IMG/VR virus record: IMGVR_UViG_3300031951_021456
Coordinates: 124,001-188,000 of that record
Strand: one strand, 5' to 3'
Origin: a virus
Length of the DNA: 64,000 nucleotides
In this document: one piece after another, positions 44,767 through 52,652 of the stretch
Position numbering within the stretch: the first letter of the stretch is position 1
How the letters are laid out: every line of letters begins with the position of its first letter
Made by a program: the position numbers and the translations under genes
Notes under the pieces: model-generated
Database searches by the model: none
What the model saw: only the letters and a program-made list of their open reading frames with translations
Told to the model about the DNA's origin: nothing

Positions 44767-45174
44767 ATGACTCACCAAATCACAGTCCAAATCTCACGCC
44801 GCGCCTATGGAGGCTTGGTTGCCGCGGCAAATGAAGCAGGAAAATCGCCTCAGCAAATGGCTCTAGATCTGCTTGAGGAGATTGGCCTAAACTACGCAAA
44901 TCTGCCTCAATACTTAGTAGGATCGCTAACAACCGCACAGTTTATAGATAGGCTAACCCCTCAAGAATATGCGACGATTAAAGAAGTCGCGCAATCTAAT
45001 GCACAAGTCGAAGAGTTGAAAAACCGTTTGCTTGAACGCGAACGCATAGCGTTAGACGAGGAGCCGTTAGTCGAAGGCCTGCTGGCGCTTGCAGCCGCTG
45101 GACTGCTTCAGACTGGGCGGCCGGCGGAGCTTGTTGATTTTGTTATTCCTGAGCCACTGCACAATCAATCATGA
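44767..45174 (+). CDS. Fibre-linked protein of foreign composition (135 aa)
   Basis: Begins 5 bases after the fibre gene and shares its GC-rich composition. The first 35 residues (ITVQISRRAYGGLVAAANEA; GKSPQQMALDLLEEI) resemble a ribbon-helix-helix or antitoxin-like start. The rest (DRLTPQEYATIKEVAQSNAQ; LVEGLLALAAAGLL) resembles short proteins encoded directly after fibre genes in phages of bacteria. A fibre chaperone/assembly protein is the simplest guess; a transferred regulator is the alternative. Confidence 0.6.
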   Translation: MTHQITVQISRRAYGGLVAAANEAGKSPQQMALDLLEEIGLNYANLPQYLVGSLTTAQFIDRLTPQEYATIKEVAQSNAQVEELKNRLLERERIALDEEPLVEGLLALAAAGLLQTGRPAELVDFVIPEPLHNQS

Positions 45175-45239
45175 TTGACGACTACCACATGCCCCCCGCC
45201 TTCCTGCAGGCGCTGCAGGAGGCCTTCGACGCCGAGTAG
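45171..45239 (+). CDS. Tiny GC-rich open frame (22 aa), likely part of transferred segment
   Basis: ATG overlaps the preceding TGA (ATGA). It codes MIDDYHMPPAFLQALQEAFD plus two residues, with third-position G/C bias unlike phage genes. It may be a remnant of a longer gene of the GC-rich donor. Confidence 0.35.
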   Translation: MIDDYHMPPAFLQALQEAFDAE

Positions 45240-45418
45240 AATCCCCTCATGGCCCCACTCCTCCCAGCTTGCCGCATATAAACATTTCCCCTGAAATCGG
45301 CGGCGCTTTGCTCCAAAAAGCGCATGAATTCAAGCTTCCGGGTGATTTTATTGCGGCTCTGATGCCTGGCCAGTCGTGACGGGAAAACTTCTAGCGATTC
45401 CATGGAGAATTTCATTTT
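45240..45418. other. GC-rich non-coding remnant before gp21
   Basis: The high-GC composition continues to about 45390 and then returns to phage-like AT-rich sequence. Short open frames here look like broken coding DNA (a plus frame ends ALLQKAHEFKLPGDFIAALM then PGQS and a stop at about 45378). No intact gene is supported. Confidence 0.4.
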
Positions 45419-45517
45419 ATACTAAGTCTAGAAGCTCTTGAACTTCACTCAGTTTAATTATTGCAACAATATAATTTAATAGACTGTATTTCCGCTATAA
45501 TAGATACAAATTAAACA

Positions 45518-45528
45518 TCAATAAATAG
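45518..45528 (+). promoter_or_regulatory. Late-promoter-like box (TCAATAAATAG) for gp21
   Basis: TCAATAAATAG lies about 21 bases before the gp21 ATG (45549). A TATAAT sequence at 45495-45500 could be a host-type -10 box, but I see no convincing -35. Confidence 0.55.
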
Positions 45529-45548
45529 TTCATAATATCTTAAAATTA

Positions 45549-46196
45549 ATGAAATTATTTACAGAAGAAGCACAAGAAGTGAAAATGCTCACTGAAAGTG
45601 TGAAAGGAAAGAAAAAACTCTTTATTGAAGGAGTATTCTGTCAAGCAGAAATAAAGAATAGAAATGGTAGAATTTATCCGTTTCAAGTTCTTAATAATGC
45701 TGTGAATTATTATGTTGAGAATTTCGTTAAATTTAATAGAGCTGTAGGAGAGTTAAACCATCCGGCTACTCCGACAATCAACTATGACAGAGTTTCACAT
45801 TTAATTGAATCTCTTACTCCTAAGGGAAATTGTTTTTATGGTAGAGCAAGAGTATTAAATACTCCAATGGGTCAAATTGTAACAAACCTACATGAAGAGG
45901 GTATTCGTTTTGGTGTTTCATCTAGAGCTGTTGGGTCTTTAAGACCAACAAATGAAGGTGTTAATATTGTTGGTGATGATTTAATGTTTTCAACTGTTGC
46001 AGATATTGTTCATGATCCTTCATGTACTTCAGCATTTGTTGAAGGTATTATGGAAGGTAAAAATTGGTATTATGATGTAACTAAAAAAGAATGGTTAATT
46101 GAAAATACTAAAAAAACTATCAATAAGTTAGTAGATTCGCATCAACTAGAAGAAAAGAAACTTCAATTATTTGAAAGTTTTCTTAATCATATTTGA
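45549..46196 (+). CDS. gp21: Prohead core protein protease gp21
   Basis: 215 residues (T4: 212). The catalytic regions of the family are seen as RAVGELNHPATPTINYDRVS (His of the catalytic triad) and GIRFGVSSRAVGSLRP (Ser nucleophile region). gp21 sits in the prohead core and, once activated, cuts scaffold, capsid and internal proteins after [Leu/Ile]-x-Glu. It is followed by scaffold and capsid genes, as in T4. Proteins of this window with FIEE-type N-termini could be its substrates. Confidence 0.93.
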   Translation: MKLFTEEAQEVKMLTESVKGKKKLFIEGVFCQAEIKNRNGRIYPFQVLNNAVNYYVENFVKFNRAVGELNHPATPTINYDRVSHLIESLTPKGNCFYGRARVLNTPMGQIVTNLHEEGIRFGVSSRAVGSLRPTNEGVNIVGDDLMFSTVADIVHDPSCTSAFVEGIMEGKNWYYDVTKKEWLIENTKKTINKLVDSHQLEEKKLQLFESFLNHI

Positions 46197-46212
46197 TCAA
46201 ACATTTTACTTT

Positions 46213-46221
46213 ACTAAATAA
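46213..46221 (+). promoter_or_regulatory. Late-promoter-like box (ACTAAATAA) for gp22
   Basis: ACTAAATAAAC lies about 44 bases before the gp22 ATG; the strong Shine-Dalgarno AAAAGGAG follows at 46249-46256. Confidence 0.5.
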
Positions 46222-46264
46222 ACATAGATTAACAAATTAATTAGGGTTAAAAGGAGAAATTAAA

Positions 46265-47419
46265 ATGCCTCGTGGTACAAATTTACAAGAAATGGACGCA
46301 AAAAATTCTCAATCTAAAACTGCAGTGAATCAGAATGCAAAACCTGCAGAACCAATGCAGCACTTAAAGGATAATCTGCCCCCTGGTCAAACTGCAGGCT
46401 GGGAAGATCTTGGTGGACCTACTCCAGAAAATTATCGTAATGATGATGACTCTGCAAAGTTTAAAGATCCTGCAGGTCGCCTATCTCAAGTGAAAAATGT
46501 AGTCACTAAAAATGCAAAGCCTGCAGACCCTATGCCACATATGAAAAAAGGTGCAGTTAAAGAATCTGCTGAAGATGAAGATGAAGAGCTTCTAGAAGAT
46601 CAAGAGGATGAAGAGCTTGATGAATTAGAAGAAGATGAATCTGAAGAAGATCTTGATGAAACTGAAGAAGATGATGAAGTCTATGAAGAGGATTTTAACG
46701 TTGAAGAAGATGTTAATGCTCTTATGGCTGGTGAAAATCTCTCTGAGGAATTTCAAGAAAAGGCAAGAACCATCTTTGAGGCTGCTCTAAAAACTCGTGC
46801 AACTCAATTAAAAGAAGCTCTTGAAGCTCAATATGAAGAAGCACTCTTAGAAGAAGTTGAAGCCATTAAAGCGGATCTTGAAGAGCGTGTTGATTCTTAT
46901 CTTGAATATGTAGCCGAAGAGTGGCTAGAAGAAAATCGTCTCCAAGTTGAGACTGGAATTAAAGTTAAGGTCACTGAATCCTTCTTAGTAGGTCTTAAGG
47001 GACTTTGTGAACAACATTATGTGCAAATGCCTGAAGAAAAGTATGACGTGCTGGAAGGCATGGTAGAAAAACTAGATGAAATGGAAGATAAACTCAACGA
47101 GCAAATTGAGAAGAACATCCGCTTAAACCAAAGACTCTCTGAGTCGGTTGCAGATAGGATTCTTGATGAGGTATCTGAAGGACTTGCAGTCACTCAGAAA
47201 GAGAAGCTCGCCACACTTTCTGAAAGTGTTGAGTTTGAAAGTGAATCAAGCTATAGAGAAAAGCTTTTAACTCTTAAGGAATCTTATTTCCCTGCTCGTA
47301 GAGTTAATAAGCAGGCTAATTTAGAGAATCTGTCTGAAGATTTTGTCTATTCCTCAGAACCTGTTTCTGGCACAATGGCTCAATATCTCGCAGCTCTTCA
47401 AATGATTGGCCAAAGTTGA
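46265..47419 (+). CDS. gp22: Prohead core scaffold protein gp22
   Basis: 384 residues, longer than T4 gp22 (269). It has an N-terminal Asn/Lys/Pro region with two similar segments (AVNQNAKPAEPMQHLKDN; VVTKNAKPADPMPHMKKG), a very acidic stretch of Glu and Asp around residues 100-150, and long charged helices (e.g. AQYEEALLEEVEAIKADLEE; VEKLDEMEDKLNEQIEKNIR). This is the expected make-up of the T4-type scaffold. Many Leu/Ile-x-Glu sites for gp21 are present. It lies directly before gp23. Confidence 0.9.
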   Translation: MPRGTNLQEMDAKNSQSKTAVNQNAKPAEPMQHLKDNLPPGQTAGWEDLGGPTPENYRNDDDSAKFKDPAGRLSQVKNVVTKNAKPADPMPHMKKGAVKESAEDEDEELLEDQEDEELDELEEDESEEDLDETEEDDEVYEEDFNVEEDVNALMAGENLSEEFQEKARTIFEAALKTRATQLKEALEAQYEEALLEEVEAIKADLEERVDSYLEYVAEEWLEENRLQVETGIKVKVTESFLVGLKGLCEQHYVQMPEEKYDVLEGMVEKLDEMEDKLNEQIEKNIRLNQRLSESVADRILDEVSEGLAVTQKEKLATLSESVEFESESSYREKLLTLKESYFPARRVNKQANLENLSEDFVYSSEPVSGTMAQYLAALQMIGQS

Positions 47420-47462
47420 ATATAACATCAATCAAATTCAAAACTATTAAAGGTAAACGCAA

Positions 47463-48878
47463 ATGTTTCTAAACGAACAACACAATTTGCAGGAAAAGTG
47501 GGCACCGATTCTCAATTTTGATGGCGTTGAGCCTATCAAGGATTCTCATCGGAGACAAGTCACTGCAACCCTGCTAGAAAACACTGAAAAGGATCTTCGT
47601 GAGCAAAGTGCTTTTGCTCGGGGGATGCTCTTTGAATCTCCTACTACTTTCGCTAATGCTCCTGGTGCTGGTGGTGGCTTCAGTGGTTCTGCCTCTGGGG
47701 CTGGCCCTGTTGCTGGTTTTGACCCGATCATGATTTCAATGATTCGTAGGTCAATGCCTAATCTTATTGCATATGATGTGTGTGGTGTGCAAGCAATGAA
47801 TGGCCCTACTGGTCTTATCTTTGCGATGCGCTCTCGCTATAACAATCAAACTGGTAGGGAGACCTTCTTTGATGAAGTGGATAGCTCCTTCTCTGGTCAA
47901 GATAGTGGTTTCAATCTGACTGGTGGATTTACTGATGCCAATGTTGGTATGGGTACTACTAACTTTGCAAATCTTGGGTCTAATCCTGGGCTGCTTAATC
48001 CTGTTGGTACTGCATCTTCTCTTGGCTATCAAGTTGGCCAGGCAATGAAGACTGGTGATGCCGAGCAGCTTGGCTATGCCACGGGTGATCAATTCAATGA
48101 GATGAGTTTCTCCATTGAACGGGTTCCCGTAGAGGCTAAATCTCGTGCTCTGAGGGCCGAATATTCTATGGAACTTGCTCAGGATCTTAAGGCTATCCAT
48201 GGTCTTGGTGCTGAAGCCGAGTTGGCTAATATTCTGTCTAGTGAAATTTTAGCTGAAATTAACCGCGAAGTTATTCGCACAGTTTATAAAGTGGCTGAGC
48301 AAGGTGCTGCAGTAAACGTTGCGACTCCTGGTGTATTTGACCTTGACGTTGACTCTAATGGCCGTTGGTCTGTGGAGAAATTCAAAGGTCTTCTGTTCCA
48401 GATTGAGCGCGATGCTAATGCTATTGCACAGCGCACTCGTCGTGGGAAGGGCAACATTATTGTTTGTTCTGCTGACGTGGCTTCAGCTCTTACTATGGCT
48501 GGTGTACTTGATTATACTCCTGCTCTTAATGCTAATTTGACTGTGGATGATACTGGCAATCTATTTGCTGGGACTCTTATGGGCAAATTCCGTGTTTTTA
48601 TTGATCCATATTCTGCCAACGTTAGCGAAACTCAATATTATGTGGTTGGGTTTAAGGGTACAAGTCCCTATGATGCTGGAATTTTCTATGCGCCATACTT
48701 ACCTCTGCAGATGTTTAGGGCGGTTCATCAGGACTCATTCCAGCCGCGTCTAGCCTTTAAGTCTAGATACGGTATCGTGGCGAACCCTTTTGCTGAAGGT
48801 CTAGAACAAGGTCTTGGTAGATTGCGTATTAATTCCAACCGCTACTACCGTCGCGTAGCAATTCGTAATCTTTCCTGA
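47463..48878 (+). CDS. gp23: Major capsid protein gp23
   Basis: 471 residues (T4: 521). Typical cyanophage gp23 sequence: the precursor N-terminus MFLNEQHNLQEKWAPILNF, then GFDPIMISMIRRSMPNLIAY, DVCGVQAMNGPTGLIFAMRS, AEYSMELAQDLKAIHGLGAE and the C-terminal SFQPRLAFKSRYGIVANPFA. It forms the hexamers of the head shell; no separate gene 24 is seen here, as is usual in cyanophages. Codon choice is richer in G/C than in neighbours, as often seen for very highly expressed genes. A strong terminator follows. Confidence 0.97.
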   Translation: MFLNEQHNLQEKWAPILNFDGVEPIKDSHRRQVTATLLENTEKDLREQSAFARGMLFESPTTFANAPGAGGGFSGSASGAGPVAGFDPIMISMIRRSMPNLIAYDVCGVQAMNGPTGLIFAMRSRYNNQTGRETFFDEVDSSFSGQDSGFNLTGGFTDANVGMGTTNFANLGSNPGLLNPVGTASSLGYQVGQAMKTGDAEQLGYATGDQFNEMSFSIERVPVEAKSRALRAEYSMELAQDLKAIHGLGAEAELANILSSEILAEINREVIRTVYKVAEQGAAVNVATPGVFDLDVDSNGRWSVEKFKGLLFQIERDANAIAQRTRRGKGNIIVCSADVASALTMAGVLDYTPALNANLTVDDTGNLFAGTLMGKFRVFIDPYSANVSETQYYVVGFKGTSPYDAGIFYAPYLPLQMFRAVHQDSFQPRLAFKSRYGIVANPFAEGLEQGLGRLRINSNRYYRRVAIRNLS

Positions 48879-48901
48879 TCCATTAAGAACAACAAATCAA
48901 T

Positions 48902-48927
48902 AGAGGGCATCAAAAGCCCTCTTTTTT
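48902..48927 (+). terminator. Rho-independent terminator after gp23
   Basis: Perfect stem AGAGGGC/GCCCTCT with a 7-base loop followed by a run of T, 23 bases after the gp23 stop. It ends the long late structural transcript. Confidence 0.9.
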
Positions 48928-49711
48928 ATTGGCTTTCAACTTTTCTACATTTGTATCCTTTATGGTGATTCCTTCTCCCAGCAGCTACAGAATACATTTT
49001 AGATCTACTAATATTTTTAGTAATACAGTATTCTGATAAATTTATCACAAATTCTTCAGTACCTTCTGGCGTTATAACTATCCATTCTTTTTGTTTGGAC
49101 TCAATATTTTTTCTTAATATATCCTCTTGCAAATTATATTCTCTAAGTTTTTGTTTTGTTTCTTCTTTAACATATCTACCCCTAGCTTTTTCTCTAATTT
49201 TTTGTCTATGCTCTTCAGTTTTTGGTTTACCTCTATTAGCTTCACTTATTAATCTTTTTGATTTTTCTGAATGCTTTTTACCAGTATTTAATTTTGAAAG
49301 TTTACGTTTAGTTTCTTCACTATGTTTTTTACCATAAAACCCATTTCGTTCCCCAAGCATCCTTTCAGGTCTATTAGCAATAAAAATATTAAGAAGAGTT
49401 CCACCTTCATCAAATCCAATTCTACCATATTTAATAATTTCTTGTTCTTCAAGATTATAGGCATCCTCTTCCCTTAAATCTACACTTATTTTAATAACCA
49501 TGGGTTCAATACCAGATGCTCTAAGATTTTTAATATGTCCTGTTAATCTTTTATTTTTGGTATAGCCAGCAGCAGGAGTTAAATGTTGAAAACATCTTGG
49601 TCCTTTACCTTTACCTACATAAAAAGGTGTTCCTTTTATAGGATTAATAATATGATAGACATAATAAACTGGGCATTCATCGTAATTATTTTCTTTTTCT
49701 TTTTTAAACAT
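48926..49711 (-). CDS. GIY-YIG homing endonuclease with NUMOD repeats
   Basis: 261 residues. The catalytic GIY-YIG module is at the N-terminus (CPVYYVYHIINPIKG, then FYVGKGKGPRCFQHL with the conserved Arg and His), with the acidic residue in NLEEQEIIKYG. It is followed by NUMOD3 DNA-binding repeats (GFYGKKHSEETKRKLSKL; GKKHSEKSKRLISEANRGK; GKPKTEEHRQKIRE) and a C-terminal NUMOD-like helix-turn-helix (LSEYCITKNISRSKMYSVAA). It is convergent with gp23 and ends at the terminator. Such free-standing endonucleases spread by cutting phages that lack them, usually near their own site. Confidence 0.9.
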   Translation of the reverse strand: MFKKEKENNYDECPVYYVYHIINPIKGTPFYVGKGKGPRCFQHLTPAAGYTKNKRLTGHIKNLRASGIEPMVIKISVDLREEDAYNLEEQEIIKYGRIGFDEGGTLLNIFIANRPERMLGERNGFYGKKHSEETKRKLSKLNTGKKHSEKSKRLISEANRGKPKTEEHRQKIREKARGRYVKEETKQKLREYNLQEDILRKNIESKQKEWIVITPEGTEEFVINLSEYCITKNISRSKMYSVAAGRRNHHKGYKCRKVESQ

Positions 49712-49718
49712 AATTACT

Positions 49719-49838
49719 TTATTCTAAATGAAATTGAGTTCTTTCTTTAATTTGGTTCGTTAAATGCTTATTACAGCCAATTTTTAGAAAGTCTCTTCCC
49801 TTCCAGTTTTGTTTAATAAATTCTTTTAAGTCTTGCAT
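49719..49838 (-). CDS. Short protein (39 aa) upstream of the endonuclease
   Basis: Begins MQDLKEFIKQNWKGRDFLKI and ends ERTQFHLE; its stop is 7 bases before the endonuclease start. It may be a leader peptide or a small independent gene. No relative recognised. Confidence 0.4.
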   Translation of the reverse strand: MQDLKEFIKQNWKGRDFLKIGCNKHLTNQIKERTQFHLE

Positions 49839-49848
49839 AATAAATATA
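49838..49848 (+). promoter_or_regulatory. Late-promoter-like box (TAATAAATATA)
   Basis: TAATAAATATA lies about 23 bases before the methyltransferase ATG at 49871. The sequence is AT-rich here, so a chance match is possible. Confidence 0.35.
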
Positions 49849-49870
49849 TCGTCTTTAATAGTGTTTACTT

Positions 49871-50806
49871 ATGAATGTTTTATCTCTTTTTGATAGTATT
49901 AGTTGTGGTCAAGTTGCTTTAGAAAGAGCAAAAATAAAGGTTGACAAATACTATGCAAGTGAAATTGAACCAATGGCAATTAAAGTCACTCAACATAATT
50001 TTCCAAATACAATTCAGTTAGGTGACATAAGAAACTTAAATGTAACTGATAAGATTGATTTAATTATTGGTGGTTCACCTTGTCAGTCTTTTTCATTTGG
50101 TGGCACTAAAACAGGAATGATTACAGAAGAGAAAATTGAGATCACAAATTTAGAACAATATCTTAGTCTCAAAGAAAACAATTTTCAGTTCAATGGTCAG
50201 TCTTATCTTTTTTAGGAATATGTAAGATTGATTAAAGAACTTAAGCCCACTTATTTTTTACTTGAAAACGTAAAGATGCAAAATAAGTGGAAGGTTATTA
50301 TAACAAATTCATTAGGAGTGAAACCAATATTAATAAACAGCAAATTAGTTTCAGCTCAATCAAGAGAAAGATTGTATTGGACAAATATTCCAGATATAAC
50401 ACAACCAGAAGATTCTGAGATTTATCTGGAATCAATTCTACAAAATGACACTGTTCACAAATATTTACCAAAAACTAGACTTGATTATAGTAACTACAAC
50501 AAGTCTAAAGTAAATAAAACGGTACATAAAAATACTGGTATTCATATTGGAAGCAGCAGAAAATTCACAAATCACTTAAGAAATGATGGAAAGTCATTTA
50601 CTTTAAGAAAAGTAAACCCAAATGGAATATTAGATGAAAATTTTAATATTCGCTACTTTACTCCAATAGAAGCTGAGAGACTACAAACTCTTTCTGATAA
50701 TTATACTCTTGTTGATAATGCCACAAATAGTAAGAGATATGAACTAATAGGAAATGGTTGGACTGTTGATGTCATTGCTCATATTTTTAAGAATATTAAT
50801 CAATAA
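49871..50806 (+). pseudogene. DNA cytosine-5 methyltransferase, interrupted by TAG
   Basis: Both parts are in the same frame and are split only by TAG at 50213-50215. The N-terminal part has motif I (NVLSLFDSISCGQVALERA), the DLIIGGSPCQSFSF motif IV with catalytic Cys, and ends SYLF. The part after the stop continues EYVRLIKELKPTYFLLENV (motif VI), SAQSRERLYWTNIP (motif VIII), ERLQTLSDNYT and a final LIGNGWTVDVIAHIF (motif X). In relatives the stop position is normally Trp (FWEYVRL), so TGG probably became TAG. Whole length (about 311 codons) fits a phage C5 methylase that protects DNA from restriction. It is broken unless read through; a restart at the ATG at 50228 would not give a working enzyme. 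Confidence 0.85.
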
Positions 50807-50890
50807 TGTTTGAACTATAAAAGCTTTAAGTTCTTCCATTTAGTTTTAAATGTGAAACACATTACCCTTTACCCAATAGCCATTTCTTCA

Positions 50891-51232
50891 TCAATCATTT
50901 GGAAGTTTCTGCAATGCGTCTTTAATAATTGCAGCATCTAGGTATGTTGCCACATTATTCTCAATTTTTTCAAGTGACTCAAGTGCCTTCTCTTTTAGAG
51001 TTGGAGGTTTGGGGCGACGATATGCATGGAGATAACTACCATCAAGGTGAAGGCTTTGCGTATCCATCCAATCACAACACGCATTCAATTCTTGGTTTGC
51101 TGCCCATTTAGATGCTCGGTCAATCATATAATCCTCACGCTCAACACTTATGACTTTGACTGGCGACTCAGATTGCCATTGTTCTCGCAACTCAGACGAT
51201 GGAATAATCGGATATTGTTCAAGCTTTTTCAT
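50891..51232 (-). CDS. Phage protein of unknown function (113 aa)
   Basis: The segment AASKWAANQELNACCDWMD-like (here SKWAANQELNACCDWMDTQS) and the C-terminal RRPKPPTLKEKALESLEKIE are typical of a short protein common in cyanophages and in some cyanobacterial prophage regions. It has two adjacent Cys residues. It is the last gene of the minus-strand accessory run. Function unknown. Confidence 0.7.
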   Translation of the reverse strand: MKKLEQYPIIPSSELREQWQSESPVKVISVEREDYMIDRASKWAANQELNACCDWMDTQSLHLDGSYLHAYRRPKPPTLKEKALESLEKIENNVATYLDAAIIKDALQKLPND

Positions 51233-51265
51233 AATTGTTTGTTCTTTAGGGTGGCTAGGGAGTTC

Positions 51266-51779
51266 TTAATTATACAATCTAAACCATTCAAAATCATGTT
51301 GAATATTAGTATCCATAACACATAATTCAACCTTTCCCCCATAACTTTGAGCAAAGCGTTCAAATTTTTCAACATTATAACATCTGTGTGTTTCAATAAG
51401 TTCTTCTGTAAGTATTAAATTTGCCAGATATAATGTTTTTACTTGTAGGCATATAATAAATTGGTCTTTGGACAATTTTATTATGTGTCTCAATATATTT
51501 AAAGTCGTTCAGATCTAATCCATCATCATAAGGAGTTTCAATTTTTACTCTAAAAATTGGAGTACCTTGAATTTTTTGTAAAATAGATCCTAAGTATGAA
51601 ATTGCATTCTCTTGACTATGAAAGGATTTAGTAATAGTTGTCATCCAATCTCGCTGAATTTCAAAACCTTCTTTATCAAGCATGGCAATTCCAAGGATAG
51701 GGATACCAAACTCACTTAAAGCTTTAATAGATTGTTCATGTGCAGTGATATGAAATTCATAGTTACGTTCTTTGCTCAT
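51266..51779 (-). pseudogene. Unknown gene broken by a frameshift in an A5/T5 run
   Basis: The upper frame (51393-51779, 128 codons) starts SKERNYEFHITAHEQSIKAL and loses its sense after PIYYMPTSK. The lower frame (51266-51493) then continues LANLILTEELIETHRCYNVE and ends IQHDFEWFRLYN. Removing one base from the T5 run at 51436-51440 joins the two into one frame of about 170 codons (PTSKTLYLANLILTEE). So this is a single gene with a one-base insertion, or a homopolymer sequencing error. Function unknown; the start overlaps the upstream gene by ATGA. Confidence 0.7.
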
Positions 51780-51988
51780 GAACTCATAAACTCCTCATAA
51801 GCTTTAATAGCATCTTCAATCTTTTTCTTTAAATTTTTAGCCATTTCTAAATCTAGAATTTCTCTATGAACATAAATTTCATTTTTAATCTCTAATTCAA
51901 ATCCCATTTCTTTGTTAGTAAATGCCACAGTTACGTTGTTGTTACCATAACGTAGGGGATGAGTTCCAAAATTAATTTCTTTATTCAT
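51776..51988 (-). CDS. Small protein of unknown function (70 aa)
   Basis: Beta-rich N-terminal half (GNNNVTVAFTNKEMGFELEI) followed by one charged helix (LEMAKNLKKKIEDAIKAYEE). Overlaps the next minus gene by ATGA. No family recognised. Confidence 0.65.
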   Translation of the reverse strand: MNKEINFGTHPLRYGNNNVTVAFTNKEMGFELEIKNEIYVHREILDLEMAKNLKKKIEDAIKAYEEFMSS

Positions 51989-52039
51989 TTGATGATTAGT
52001 TGTAATAATTTTTAATGTTCGGGGTTAATTGCTTGCTCA

Positions 52040-52354
52040 TTACAATCCTTTCAACCGCTTAAGTTTTGCTTCAGTCCTAGCTATAGTCTTTTGCATTTTC
52101 TCCATACGAACTCTATATTCTGCATCAGATTCTTCCTGTTCGTAATATAATGCAGTTCCATGTCCAGATGGGCCACCAAACCCTACACCAACATACTTAA
52201 TTCCATTTGGGTCTGGTTCATCAGTATCAGGATTTCTCAAGGTTTGAGACCACTCCTTAAGTTTTTGAAGTCTTTCAATCAATTCATCAAATGTTCCTTC
52301 AAGGTCATCAAGTTCAAGACCATATTCTTTTTTGGTTAATTTTCTAAGATTCAT
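52040..52354 (-). CDS. Small coiled-coil protein (104 aa)
   Basis: Helical ends (DLEGTFDELIERLQKLKEWS and VRMEKMQKTIARTEAKLKRL) flank a Gly-rich loop GVGFGGPSGHGTALYYEQEE. A ribosome site AAGGAG lies 9-10 bases upstream. No function recognised. Confidence 0.65.
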   Translation of the reverse strand: MNLRKLTKKEYGLELDDLEGTFDELIERLQKLKEWSQTLRNPDTDEPDPNGIKYVGVGFGGPSGHGTALYYEQEESDAEYRVRMEKMQKTIARTEAKLKRLKGL

Positions 52355-52382
52355 TTTAATCTCCTTGTTTTAATAATGTTGA

Positions 52383-52652
52383 TTAACTTAAATCAATAAG
52401 TTTCCCATTACCATCAATCCAGGCAGAATTTGGTAAAGGAAGTTCACATAATTGTTTAATGTGAACTCGTCCTCTTTCAGTTGTCGTGTATTCACTTTCA
52501 GTTTCTTCACTATAAAGATTTTCAATAAGATTACATTCTTCTAAAAGTTTATATGATTTTTGTACTGCAGATGAATCTACTCTTGGATGAACTTCAGGTG
52601 AGCAGTGACAATGAAATAAAACCTCAAGATCACAAATTGAAAGGTTTGTCAT
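52383..52652 (-). CDS. Winged-helix-like small protein (89 aa)
   Basis: The pattern CDLEVLFHCHCSPEVHPRVD, then SSAVQKSYKLLEECNLIENL and YTTTERGRVHIKQLCELPLP matches a small phage family with a winged-helix look (helix-helix-wing). The CHCSPEVHP cluster is conserved in that family and could bind a metal. It may regulate transcription or bind a host protein; this is inferred. Its start overlaps the next gene by ATGA. Confidence 0.65.
   Translation of the reverse strand: MTNLSICDLEVLFHCHCSPEVHPRVDSSAVQKSYKLLEECNLIENLYSEETESEYTTTERGRVHIKQLCELPLPNSAWIDGNGKLIDLS

Noticed and set aside
45182-45415. Minus-strand open frame of 77 codons before gp21
   Set aside because: Low-complexity, no ribosome site or family resemblance, in a GC-rich remnant where open frames occur by chance.
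45461-45500. Host-type promoter (TTGCAA ... TATAAT) upstream of gp21
   Set aside because: The spacing is about 28 bases, too long for a sigma-70 promoter; a late box closer to the gene is a better explanation.
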